In this document: positions 12,781-23,420 of the stretch, one piece after another | Layout: every line of letters begins with the position of its first letter | Numbering within the stretch: the stretch's first letter is position 1 | DNA from: Macrobrachium rosenbergii | Taxonomy: Eukaryota > Arthropoda > Malacostraca > Decapoda > Palaemonidae | Assembly (NCBI RefSeq): GCF_040412425.1 | Contig: NC_089777.1 | Coordinates: 37,671,037 to 37,735,036 of the forward strand | Length of the DNA stretch: 64,000 nucleotides | Direction of reading: 5' to 3' | Position numbers and translations under genes: made by a program | The notes under the pieces: model-generated | What the model was told of the DNA's origin: nothing | What the model saw: the letters and a program-made list of their open reading frames with translations, nothing else | Database searches by the model: none

Positions 12781-13450
12781 AATACCAATGATCCCCCCGA
12801 AAAGAAAACAGGACGGCTTGTAACTGTATGAAAGAAAATGTGCATGGCTGAATACATAGGGGGGGACTGGATTATTTTCACCTCCAGCTGTAAGCCACAC
12901 AGTACGTACGTATAAATGTAACGATAAAATGTTTACGATGGCTTGGAAATTATATTAATAGTATCATTTCAAAGATTAATACAGTAATAAGGTAATAGTT
13001 TAATGTATATTTGATGTAGGCTGGTATTTTTAGGCATACTTTGGTGTTTGACCTTTCATGGTAGACAGGTACAAATATACGTAGCATTAAATTTTTTAAA
13101 TGTGCATGTTTTTTTATTTCTGTCTCTCTCTCTTTCTGTGAATTACAGACTGTATATGTAAATACCAATGGTTCCCCCCGAAATGAAAACGGGACGGCTT
13201 ATATCTGTATGAAAGAAAATGTGTGTGGGGCTGAATACGTAGGGGGGACTGGATTATTTTCACCTACAGCTGTAAGCCTTACACTACGTACATATAAATG
13301 TAATGATAAAATGTTTAAGATGGCTTGGAAATTATATTAACAGTATCATTTCAAAGATTAATACAGTAATAAGGTAATAGTTTAGTGTATATTTGATGTA
13401 GGCTGGTATTTTAAGGCATACTTTGGTGTTTGGCCTTTCATGGTAGACAG
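12781..13450. repeat. Tandem duplication, period about 380 bp
   Basis: AATACCAATG begins at 12781 and again at 13161, and the following 290 bp match closely (shared phrases include ATGGCTTGGAAATTATATTA and CTTTCATGGTAGACAGG). The repeat lies in the 3' untranslated part of the Tigger element, and the second copy runs into the right terminal inverted repeat. The cause is most simply unequal crossover or a replication slip. Confidence 0.85.
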
Positions 13451-13605
13451 GTTATAAGGATTTTTAGCGTTGTAAGCATTCATGGATTTGAGCTATTCCT
13501 GTCTACTATGAACCAAACACCGGGGGTCTGGAATCCATCCCCATAAATCAGTCCTGCCATGACGTGTATTCAATACAGAGGGGGTTCACTGTATGTATGT
13601 GTGTG

Positions 13606-13610
<5 letters not shown>

Positions 13611-13691
<81 letters not shown>
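13611..13691. repeat. (TA)n microsatellite
   Basis: About 80 bp of TA directly outside the right end of Tigger. TA-rich targets are what this superfamily uses. Confidence 0.95.
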
Positions 13692-13697
<6 letters not shown>

Positions 13698-13699
13698 TA

Positions 13700-15620
13700 T
13701 AATATATAAACAATCACATATATGTATTACACTTGCAGTAACCAAGCTGTAGTGCTAGAATGAAATACCAAAATCAAAGGTACTTTTGCCTAAAAATTAC
13801 GACGAATTATCTTACCTAAGAGGAGACTTCACTTTCTTGTTCCAAGAACTTGAAACTTGCAAGTTGAACAGAGGTAGGTGAATAAAAACATATATCATAT
13901 GCAAGTCCTAACCCAGCTCTAAGCAGCTTCAAAACTGGAAAAAATGTGGTAGCATCCAAGAACCAGCGTAAAGGGAACACTTATGAGATCACCTCTGCTT
14001 CAGAGAATACACCTTACCATAATCAGAGTTAACTTCTTACTCGTTATAAACACGAGCCGAGGTAGAAGTAAAGTAAACTAAAGTAACCCGCTTAACAGAT
14101 CCACATTTGGCAAAAGGAAGTGAATACAGAACAAAGCAAGCTATGCACAGCCTGAATACTAAAGGAGAATCAATCAAAACATGGTTGAAACTCCTGAAGT
14201 CCAAACAGAGGAACTGAGGTAGAAGCGGTGACATACACTGGAATGTTAGCAATGACATCACGGAATGCCGGGAGAAAGAACCGGATGGAGGGAATGGGTA
14301 TTTGATTGGAGAAGGGAGACGATTCTGTATGACATCACCACGCAACCTTGACGACAGTAAGGGCCCTTCTTTAGGTCTTGGTCAGGGCTGTCTGCACGGA
14401 TGGGGAAGCTAGAGATCTCTTGCATGATGTCACCATGTAACCTTGACAACAGTGGTGTCATCTGCATGGAAGGGAAAGGTAGAGGTTTTTTGTGTGACAT
14501 CATCACATAATGGCAGCGACAGTTGGAGAGTCTGCACAACACTAAGAGGTGATTACCGAGAAGCGAGAGCTGTGCTATCCCAAGCTAACTCACTCTGGAT
14601 AAGTAGGTGGTGGAAGAAGAGCCGCTATTATGAAAAGGAATAATTGTCACAAGGTGACAAATACACGGTGATAGAGGGGAGGAGGGTTATCATCTGGTTT
14701 GGGACGATACCGGGGTGGCAAAACCGAACCAGAAAACGGCTGAGAGGTGTCAAAAGGCACAAACCTTGGCCCAAGACATGCCTTGGTTCCCTGTCAGAGG
14801 AGAAAACCAACTGGCCAGGGCAGTCCAGAGGGCTGGCCACAGACAGATGCCAAGGCTCCAACACCTCTCTCACAGGGGAAACCGAAAAAGGTTGAACACT
14901 GGGGAACTTCGGAATCTTGGCCCCAATATATTCAGTCAAAATTCTAAGTTATAAAAGAATTTATATCAATTACTTATTACTTTTCTCCTGAAACAAATAG
15001 GGATCAAAAGAAGGCAGAGCAGAAGGAGAGAGAGCAATTAACCTAGGCGATCAGGTAGGCTAATAGAGGAGGAGAAGCAACACCAGAAAACAAAAGGAAA
15101 AGACTGAGCAGGCTTCTGGTATGCCCTAACTAATTGTCTATGTAAACTATCACCGTTAGCATCTTTCAGTGCTTCCCAAAATTTTCATCCCCTCATCCAA
15201 TCACTCATAATCTATACATTTAGAAAACCACACTCATGCCTCAACAGCTTGGCTACATAGGCTACGAGGTCACCCTGCAAAATCAAAACACTCAGTTTCC
15301 ACTTAGTCTTTCCTATACAGCCTAATGATTTCATCTCTGCTCATTGTAGATGACATAATGCAAAAACAGAAAACAAGCACAATACCATACATGAGAAAAT
15401 TAGCCAGAAATCATCAAAATATTACTAACGCAGAGCACACCATGAAGAAATCTGACCTGAACGTTAACATTCTAGCACCACCTGGTGGGAACAGGTGATT
15501 ACAGAGGCAGTCCTAGTGGGTTAACCACTCAAATTATGATTTTCTTACATGCTGATCGCACCTAATGGCGCGAAAATAAAGCTAACTTTAACATTAAGTA
15601 AAATTCATTCCAAATAATGT
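13700..15620. repeat. Unclassified dispersed repeat, member 1
   Basis: No gene is recognised. The last 600 bp resemble 26980-27400: both have a CCTGGTGG-GAACAGGTG phrase followed by CTTTAACA-TAAG-TAA-ATTCAT-CCAAATAATG. Within it, 14330-14520 has three imperfect copies of a unit containing TGACATCACCA and CCTTGACGACAGT. Short open frames here have no motif. Confidence 0.45.
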
Positions 15621-15624
15621 AAAG

Positions 15625-16330
15625 ATTGCAGAAGGCCCATCTACTGACCAAGAGGCTAAGGAGTTTCTAAGTATTAAGAAACTTATCGAGCAAGAATACC
15701 ATAACAGGTATTCAATGCTGATGAAACTGCCCTACTCTAGAAAAGAACATCACAGAGGAAATTAGTCAAGAAGAATAAGCACCAGTTTTAAAGCAAGAAA
15801 AGAGAGACTGACACTGTTTTGCACTAACTCCATTGGCTTTGGGATCACAGCATCCCTGTTTTATATAGCAGCTAATCCTAAAGCCTTGGAGATAAAAGAT
15901 ATATTCCAACAACCAGTCTTTGGATGAACAAAAAGAAGGCATGGTCTATCTGAACATTTTTCCTATAATTTCTTTGGTGCTCAGTCCCAGAAGTCAGAAC
16001 ATACCTCACCAGTAACAGACTGCCTTTTAAGGTTTTACTGATACTAGACAATGCCCCTAGTTCCCCAGAATCTTAAGTTCAACATTAAAGGTACTGAAGT
16101 CATATAGTACTGTACTTGGCTCTCAACATGTATCTCATCTAATCTCTAGATCTTTAGAATACACTCAGTATTCTAAAGTGAGAACAGCTCATGCAATGGG
16201 AGATGACCCTACCAGAGAAAAGGTAATGAAAATGTTGGCATTTTTACACAATTGCTCATGCCATGAAAAATATCAAGCATGAAAAAAAACTGAAGCTGAA
16301 AAAACCTTGGCCAGATTGTGACATGGGACA
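15625..16330 (+). pseudogene. Old Tigger/pogo transposase relic
   Basis: Pieces of a second transposase are legible across several frames. The first Asp block reads QVFNADETALL (about 15708), followed by LFCTNSIGFGITASLFYIAA and NPKALE (about 15820-15890), then VLLILDNAPSSPES (about 16035) and LWPDC near 16300. The order and spacing match the DDE core of the Tigger family. Frameshifts and stops occur every few dozen codons, so it is much older than the copy at 10611-12452. No terminal repeats were found. Confidence 0.7.
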
Positions 16331-19300
16331 GACCTTTCGTAAAGTTTTGACATGAATTATATATTTGACAATAATGACTCATATATCACTTTTTAATGAA
16401 ATGCAATCCACTTTTTGACAGTGGACTGCATTTCCTGTGGTAAAACTAGACAAACATAAGTTTTCAGTTATTGCAATCAAAACATGTTAAGGATTTGGAC
16501 CATATATTTTTATACTAAAACTTCATGACACACTATACCTTTGATTTCTTCAACAACAGTACCAGTATGGAGAAAACACATTTACAAAGTAATTTAATTA
16601 AAGATAATTTTGGAATGAATCTTTTATTAATATCAACCAGATGACCACATTGAAAATCATACAGAATTAAACGTATGGAAACTCTACATTAAACTACCAA
16701 GTGAGCAAGATACTCCAACTCAAGTTTGATCAGATTTTTAAAATATAAAAATTACAAGCTTTTCAAATATTCGTTGCTAAATTCCGAACATTATAAAAAC
16801 CCAAATCTACAAACACATGACTGATTAAAACTGGAGGGCTAAATACAGAAAGAATGACCTTTGGCAAGATGATTAAAAGAAAATATATGCATAACACATA
16901 TGCTGTACCTGACATTATAGAAAAAATAGTGCATAGCAATTTAAATTTGACAAAATGATTCTTTTAAACTTGCAAAAATAGTAGCTTTCAAGTACTGTAC
17001 TTCCTAGTCTTAATACCAGTAATTTGGCAATTACTGTAGTACACAAAAATTATCATCATATGCAATAATGTACAAGGAGTAAACTGGTTACACATCCATA
17101 TATTTAAGTAAAAATAAAAAATAATGCCACCACTTTCCTAACACACAAACTTAGTTGTCATTAGGGGCTAGGAGCTTGAGATGTACTTCTTATTCCTATA
17201 ATTTACAAAAGTCTTGAATGAAATAGGCTCCCATATACAAGAGATGAAATCCTTAAGAATGAAATGCTTTGGTTACGGGGTAAAATGCTGTTAAAAAACA
17301 GAGCATAAGGAAGGAGCATGATGAAAATCAATGAAAGAGTCTTGAAAATCAAGGTTTAACGGCATATATGAAAAGCTAAATGGGGAGTTCAGGCATAAAG
17401 AGCACAAGCCAGATGACAATACTGAGAATTCAATGCATGTCTGTCTGTGCAAATACAAAATCTGTAATAACAATGTTCACTGTGATGATCAACTGTAAAA
17501 GGGAATTTTGAAGTAAATCATTAATAATGATAGGTTAGTTAAGATTAAAACCCAGATTCTTAGTATCAATCATAAGCCCAAATTTATGTGACAAGTTTAA
17601 GTGAATCAGCTAAGAATTTTCAGTTACCATGTGATTCCTAGCATGCCACTAGTTTTAATGCACAGGTTGCTCTTTTAATTCTCCTACATGGCAAGGAGGG
17701 CAAGCTAAGCTTCAAGATCATCGATGCCATGTTGGCAGTTGTTCCACCACTTATATTAAATTAATACTTCATAAATTTATAAGTCAGTCTAAAATAGTCT
17801 GTAGTCAGGTTGTGGCATATGTACACATGAATTACGTCCCCAAAGAGGAAACACATTTGACTGTTGGTATGACCGGGATTCAAGGTCCTCTGCTTTCTGC
17901 TTGGCTTCTTCCATTCCACTGGCTTTAAAATTATTCTCCTGAACAAATAACTTTGGACAGAAAGAATAGAGCTATAACATTCTGTATTTCCTGCTTAAGG
18001 ACTGGCTAATTACATCAATACTCGACAAGCTACAAGTATTCAAAGGGTACCACTTATGCTTACCTCTTCCCATGTTATTCAGCAAGTACATGCCAAAGAT
18101 ATACCACTTAATTTTTAAAAAATTACTCTAACTTCCATCAAATCTAGGAAAAGTATTTTAGACTTTCCCTTGCTAGATCAAGAAAATTTTATAACTTGGA
18201 AAATTGTTAAAGGCCATTGGAAAATTGTTAATGGCCAATGCAACCCTAGTAAGTGGATTAGACACCTGTCATTAATAAATACTTTTAACTATTTTCCTTG
18301 ATTGCCTATTCACCTGTTAGGTTTCTTTCCTCCTTGTAATTATTATTTTACCAGGATATCTGCCTTAGATCCTTTGGATTTCTAGTTTTCATTTTTTTAC
18401 CCATAGGACTGATTCAACAATAGTTTCAAGATTAGGAATAATAGTAAATATGAAGTAAAACTGTGATAGAATAACCATTCCAAACAGCCATCTGAAAATA
18501 CTGAACTATTATATTCTTTATAAATACCAGCATGCCTCTCCATACATTCATATTTTCAAAAATAACCATTTTTAAAAAAACACTGGGACACTGAGAGGAT
18601 GGAAGAGAGAAAGACGTCGAGGATTTTCTATATCCAGACATAGTTTGGCCCTCAAAGCACACTGGGCAACAGTTTGGTATATCCACATCACAAAACTATC
18701 TTGTATGCATATTATACCAGTCAAAGTCCAAAGAGACGAAACAGGACAAGTTCCTGACAAACAAGCATTCTATGACATGGAACTATGTAAAGAACAGATT
18801 ATCAGCTACTGTACAACACACACAAAACCTTCAAGAAGTTAGACAACATCCCAATGTCATGTTCTTAATACTTTTGTACCTTTATATTTACAACTATGCC
18901 TTTCATAATGAACATGAAACAAACACATGTACCACAAATATCATCTAAATGACAATATTGTTTGATTAGTGATGCTGTTGCACAGCATTTTTCCAAGGAA
19001 AAGATTAATTCTCATTCCACTGAGACCCAGCACTTTATGAAAGCGCTGACAAAAATCCAAACACTAAAAATAGTCATTCAAAGAGATTCTACATACAAAG
19101 ATCCTGTTGAAGTAAACTACTCCATTCAGGTACTCAATATTGTATAACCATTATTTGTGTAACCTTAGCATCCACAGATGCATGCACAATATAGTACCAT
19201 TAAGTAGCTGGTATCCACTGACACCATACAATGGTGAAAAATTAGGCCTACCTAGATTTTTCCAGTTATAATAAATTTAGTATACACACAAAAATACTCT

Positions 19301-19361
19301 GAATACACTTATAATCTAGAGATGACACCATCTATAAATTAATCGAATCTCAAAATTCAAT
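16331..19361 (-). other. AT-rich region downstream of the host gene, possible long 3' UTR
   Basis: No ORF with a recognisable domain. It lies 3' of the TAA of the minus-strand host gene, so part of it should be 3' UTR. A minus-strand AATAAA candidate (TTTATT on the plus strand) occurs near 16620. I cannot tell where the transcript ends. Confidence 0.35.
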
Positions 19362-20771
19362 TTAGTGAGGAGCAGATGGAGGACCTGATGGAGGTGGGGG
19401 AGGTTGATAACCAGGGTACCTGCTCTGATCATACCCAGGAAACTGCCCTTGGGGAGGTCCCTGGCCAGGAGATGGCCTGTACTGGCCATACTGGCTACCA
19501 GGTGGTGGTGGATAACCCTGTGCATATCCAGGACCAGAAGGATGCTGGTACGCTGGCTGAGCATTTGGCATAGGAGCTCCATAGCCTGGATGGCTACCTG
19601 GTGGTGGATAGGACCCATATGGCTGTGAATATGGTTGACCACCTGGATACTGCCCAGGAGGTGGGTATCCTGCCTGAGAGCCAGGAGGATACTGACTTGG
19701 GTAGGCCTGGTGATATCCCTGTGCCCCACCACCAGGATACTGCTGAGAAGGTGGGGGATAAGGTCCTGGAGCCTGCTGAGTAGGTGGAGGAGGAGGACCT
19801 GCACTAGCTGGTGCAGGCTGACTGGGAGCTGTAGCCTGGGATACAGGTGGTGGTGGTGTGCCTGTGTAGCTCTGAGATGCTGGTGGTGTTGGAGTCGAAG
19901 GAACTGCTGGAGGATTCGGAGAACTTGTCTGTTGTGGCTGTGGCTGTGAGGACTGTGGAGGTACTGGTGATGGGTGAGATGTTGGGGTCGGGGTTGGTGT
20001 CGGTGTTGGTGTTGGCGTTGGTGTCTGCGTTTGTGCAGGTGCTGTAGGCTGTGGTGCTGGAGGAGGAGGCTGGGACTGGGGAGGTTGGCTACCAGGGTAC
20101 ATTGGCATAGAAGTTGGCACCGTTGTAGGTGTAGGAGTTCCTCCTACTGGAGTAGCAGATGATGCTGGGGGAGTCGAAGAAGCTGAATGAGGAGGCTGGC
20201 CTGGCGGAGAAGTTGCGACAGATGCAGGAGGAGCTGCTACTGAAGTTGGGGGCATCTGGAAAGATTGAGGAGCAGGACCACCAGGAGGTCCAGGAGGCCC
20301 AGGAGGCCCTGGGGGACCAGTAGGACCAGGAGGTCCAGGAGGACCACTTGGGGGACCAGTAGGCCCCAGTGGACCTGGGGGGCCAGGAGGACCACCTGGA
20401 GGACCAGGTGGCCCTGGTGGACCTTGTGGGTAGTGAGAGAGTCCACTGAAACCAGACGGAGTTGGTGTTGGAGCTGTTGAAGATGGTGTGGAAGTATAGG
20501 TCATCCCAGATGGAGGGGGATTATTTCCAGGATATGACTGTGGGGGCTGATGTTCCGATGTAGATACCGTTGTAGGTGGGGGAGGCTGAGACTGTGGCTG
20601 GGGCTGTGGTTGAGTTTGAGGCTGTGATGTAGGAGGTGTATACTGATATCCAGTTGAGGAAGGTGGTGGAGGAGTCCCATAACCTTTTGTTCCAGGAGCT
20701 GGAGGTGTTGATGAATTTCCGGGATATACCTGAGGTCCAGTTGATGATGGAGGGTACCCTGCTTGGCCATA
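19362..20771 (-). CDS. Terminal exon of a Pro/Gly/Tyr-rich protein, SS18/CREST-like tail
   Basis: The minus strand reads TTTCCTCAG at the acceptor, then 469 open codons in phase 0 from 20771 to a TAA at 19364-19362. Composition is low-complexity throughout: a Q/P/S segment; a collagen-like Gly-Pro-Pro run (about residues 108-155); a Pro/Thr run with a (TP)n tract; then a Pro-Gly-Tyr-Gln tail. The tail ends [16 protein letters not shown], then [12 protein letters not shown] and SAPH. The pattern YGxYRP...YDQxxYxxY resembles the QPGY tail of SS18 (SSXT), a subunit of the SWI/SNF (BAF) chromatin-remodelling complex. The diagnostic N-terminal SNH domain is outside the window, so this stays a candidate. 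Other prion-like nuclear proteins have similar composition. Antisense frames here are shadows of the repeats. Confidence 0.7.
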   Translation of the reverse strand, partial: YGQAGYPPSSTGPQVYPGNSSTPPAPGTKGYGTPPPPSSTGYQYTPPTSQPQTQPQPQPQSQPPPPTTVSTSEHQPPQSYPGNNPPPSGMTYTSTPSSTAPTPTPSGFSGLSHYPQGPPGPPGPPGGPPGPPGPLGPTGPPSGPPGPPGPTGPPGPPGPPGPPGGPAPQSFQMPPTSVAAPPASVATSPPGQPPHSASSTPPASSATPVGGTPTPTTVPTSMPMYPGSQPPQSQPPPPAPQPTAPAQTQTPTPTPTPTPTPTPTSHPSPVPPQSSQPQPQQTSSPNPPAVPSTPTPPASQSYTGTPPPPVSQATAPSQPAPASAGPPPPPTQQAPGPYPPPSQQYPGGGAQGYHQAYPSQYPPGSQAGYPPPGQYPGGQPYSQPYGSYPPPGSHPGYGAPMPNAQPAYQHPSGPGYAQGYPPPPGSQYGQYRPSPGQGPPQGQFPGYDQSRYPGYQPPPPPSGPPSAPH

Positions 20772-21312
20772 CTGAGGAAAGAAATCAGTGTTACACCAAA
20801 ACTCAAATCCTGTTCATAGATAAATCTAAGAAAATAAATCTCATGGTCTTAAAATACTTCACACCCAATACCTTTGTCTATTATAACTTTCTGGTATCTT
20901 TCCTAAAACTATAAAATCCAATCAAAGATGTAAAAAATGAGCTAAATAATTTTTATTTATACTGCCATTACTAATACAAGGGGAAAACCTCCAGATTTTG
21001 ATAAGTGTAGAACCTCACACTAATGGATTCTGATATATAAGACAGACACTAACTGTTGTCTGCCATACCTGTGTATGATATACATATTTCACTTATGCTA
21101 GCGTGGCTGAAACAGAATTGAATATGTGCTATTAACAAAAATGAAGACAAGCAAGTGATGGATTCTGACTGGTGGAGTACAAACTTGAGAGCCAATGAAG
21201 TCTACATATCTTTGTGTGCCAAGCCTTCCTTAATCTCTACTGTCATTTTTCTGCTATCTGTGACTGCCACATGAAATGGGATAATTAGGTCTTTCTCCTC
21301 TAGATCGAGAAC

Positions 21313-22390
21313 GGGATATGCTGTGTATCAGGTCCACGATAATATTCAATGGTATTCTTGTTGATTTTATAAAAAAGTTACAAAAGCTTTCGAACCCTGT
21401 CCTGGGTTCATCTTCAGTCTAACCAAAAATTATTGACGCAATAAGTAAATATGTTAGCTCCAGTTTTAAGTGTGGAACCAGTGGACGACCTCAATGATGT
21501 GTTTTTCCGATGGACGAGACGACAAGCAGGACGGTCAACTATCCAACTAGGTGATTGCTTCTCCTCTTCTTATATTCTGTGTGGCTATCCTTCTTGATCT
21601 CCTCACCTGTTGTTATTGTTCTTCAAGTAATTCATTGCTAGCGGTGACATCCTCGGAATCCCGGCTGTTATAAGGTGTCTGCGGGGTGATGTCAGAGATA
21701 ATAGCAGCATCAGACGAAGGAAAGACGGAGCCTGTCCTAACATTAAAACCTTTAATAAATGTTTTGATTAAATGAAAGTTAACTAGTGGGCCCTGGAATA
21801 GAGCCAACATTATTCACAAAAGTAATAACATCAACATAAGAAGATTAGTCAAGGGCACCGCCATAAATATAGGAGAATCATTTAAGGGAAACAAGTCGTT
21901 CGTTAACGATGACCCGCTAGCTAACTTTCATTTAATCAAAACATTTATTAAAGGTTTTAATGTTAGGACGGGCTCCATCTTTCCTTCGTCTGATGCTGCC
22001 GTTATCTCTGACATCACCCGCAGACACCTTATAACAGCTGGAATTCCGAGGATGTCACCGCTAACAATGAATTACTTGGAGAACAACAACAACAGGTGAG
22101 GAGATCAAGAAGGATAGCCATGCAGAATATAAGAAGAGGAGAAGCAATCACCTAGTTGGATAGTTGACTGTCCTGCTTGTTGTCTCGTCTGTCAGAAAAA
22201 CACATCGTTGTGGTCATCCACTGGTTCCACACTAAAACTGGAGCTTACATATTTACTTATTGTGTCAATAATTTTTAGTTAGACTGAAGATGAACCCAAG
22301 ACAGGGTTCGAAAGCTTTTGTAACTTTTTTATAAAATCAACAAGAATACCATTGAATATTATTGTGGACCTGATACACAGCAAATGGGAT
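21313..22390. repeat. Large palindrome: two ~480-bp arms with a Penelope 3' end
   Basis: The left arm (about 21313-21792) is the reverse complement of the right arm (about 21911-22390), with about 118 bp between. On the plus strand the spacer and right arm encode NIRRLVKGTAINIGESF and GNKSFVNDDPLANFHLIK. The same RRLVxG...GNKxF...DP pattern occurs in the minus-strand frame at 29628-29891, and I read it as the C-terminus of a Penelope-type polyprotein. Each arm also has CTGAAGATGA...GGTTCGAAA, which resembles a hammerhead ribozyme core. Confidence 0.8.
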
Positions 22391-22443
22391 AATCCTGTGT
22401 TAGTCCAGTACAATATCACCCAATCTGATTCCCTGCTAGATAT

Positions 22444-22514
22444 CATATCACAAAGTACAATTAGAGTAATAGTATGCAATAGTTATTATTACTCTAATCG
22501 TACTTTGTGATGAC
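22444..22514. repeat. Hairpin-forming inverted repeat, arms about 25 bp
   Basis: ATCACAAAGTACAATTAGAG (left arm) is matched by CTCTAATCGTACTTTGTGAT (right arm) around a loop of about 16 nt. It lies just outside the Penelope palindrome. Its function is unknown; it could be a tiny MITE. Confidence 0.75.
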
Positions 22515-23069
22515 CACAAAGTATGAAAGGAGTAATAATACACTACTACATATTAGTATATTTTATGGAAGTCCCGGATCTAGTTTTAAAATTTCATTAC
22601 CTACATAACATACCTATTATATTAATGGACTTTGATAACAGGGATAACCTACCCTAGGTCAGGATAAAACTGCATAAATGTACATAATATACTAATCAAG
22701 CTCTTTGTGAAATAATACAGATCAACTCTGAAGTAAAGACCCTATTCATAAGATAAATCAGTATTTTTAGAAGAGGAAAAGAAACCTTAACTAAATCACT
22801 GTATTTTGCAAAAGAACTGTCAAATAAGCTATTTAAGAATTAACCTTTTGTTGCATGGGACTGCACTCCTCATTCATTAAAATGTCTCAGCCATGATGTG
22901 GGGACTGACCTCAGTCATCATCCTTTTGGTTCTAGTTAGGCAGCTCTTATTACAGAATGCTTTTACCTTGTCACTGTAAAGAGCTGATTTCCAAATTGCA
23001 GGATAATCTCCGGGGAAGGGCTGGACCTTCAGCATAATGCCATGAAGGGAGGCAATTCCTCTCGATCAT

Positions 23070-23420
<351 letters not shown>

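Larger units (their letters stand above)
9017..13591 (+). mobile_element. Tigger-type (Tc1/mariner superfamily) DNA transposon, about 4.6 kb
   Basis: The left end reads CAGTAAACCCTCTGTATTCG and the right end, reverse-complemented, CAGTGAACCCCCTCTGTATT, so these are matching terminal inverted repeats. TA dinucleotides flank both ends (9015-9016 and 13592-13593), the usual target duplication of this superfamily. Inside are a promoter-like segment, a broken transposase (10611-12452) on the plus strand, a 380-bp tandem duplication, and a nested reverse-orientation Tigger derivative at 9371-9681. The element sits inside the protease frame of an older LTR retrotransposon. Confidence 0.85.

Noticed and set aside
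19376..20480. Several plus-strand ORFs opposite the Pro-rich exon
   Set aside because: Shadows of a GC-rich repetitive exon; the minus frame has consensus splice sites and a coherent composition.
20501..20806. 101-codon minus-strand ORF overlapping the 5' part of the terminal exon
   Set aside because: It crosses the splice acceptor in another frame; the frame that continues into the 380-codon ORF is the coding one.
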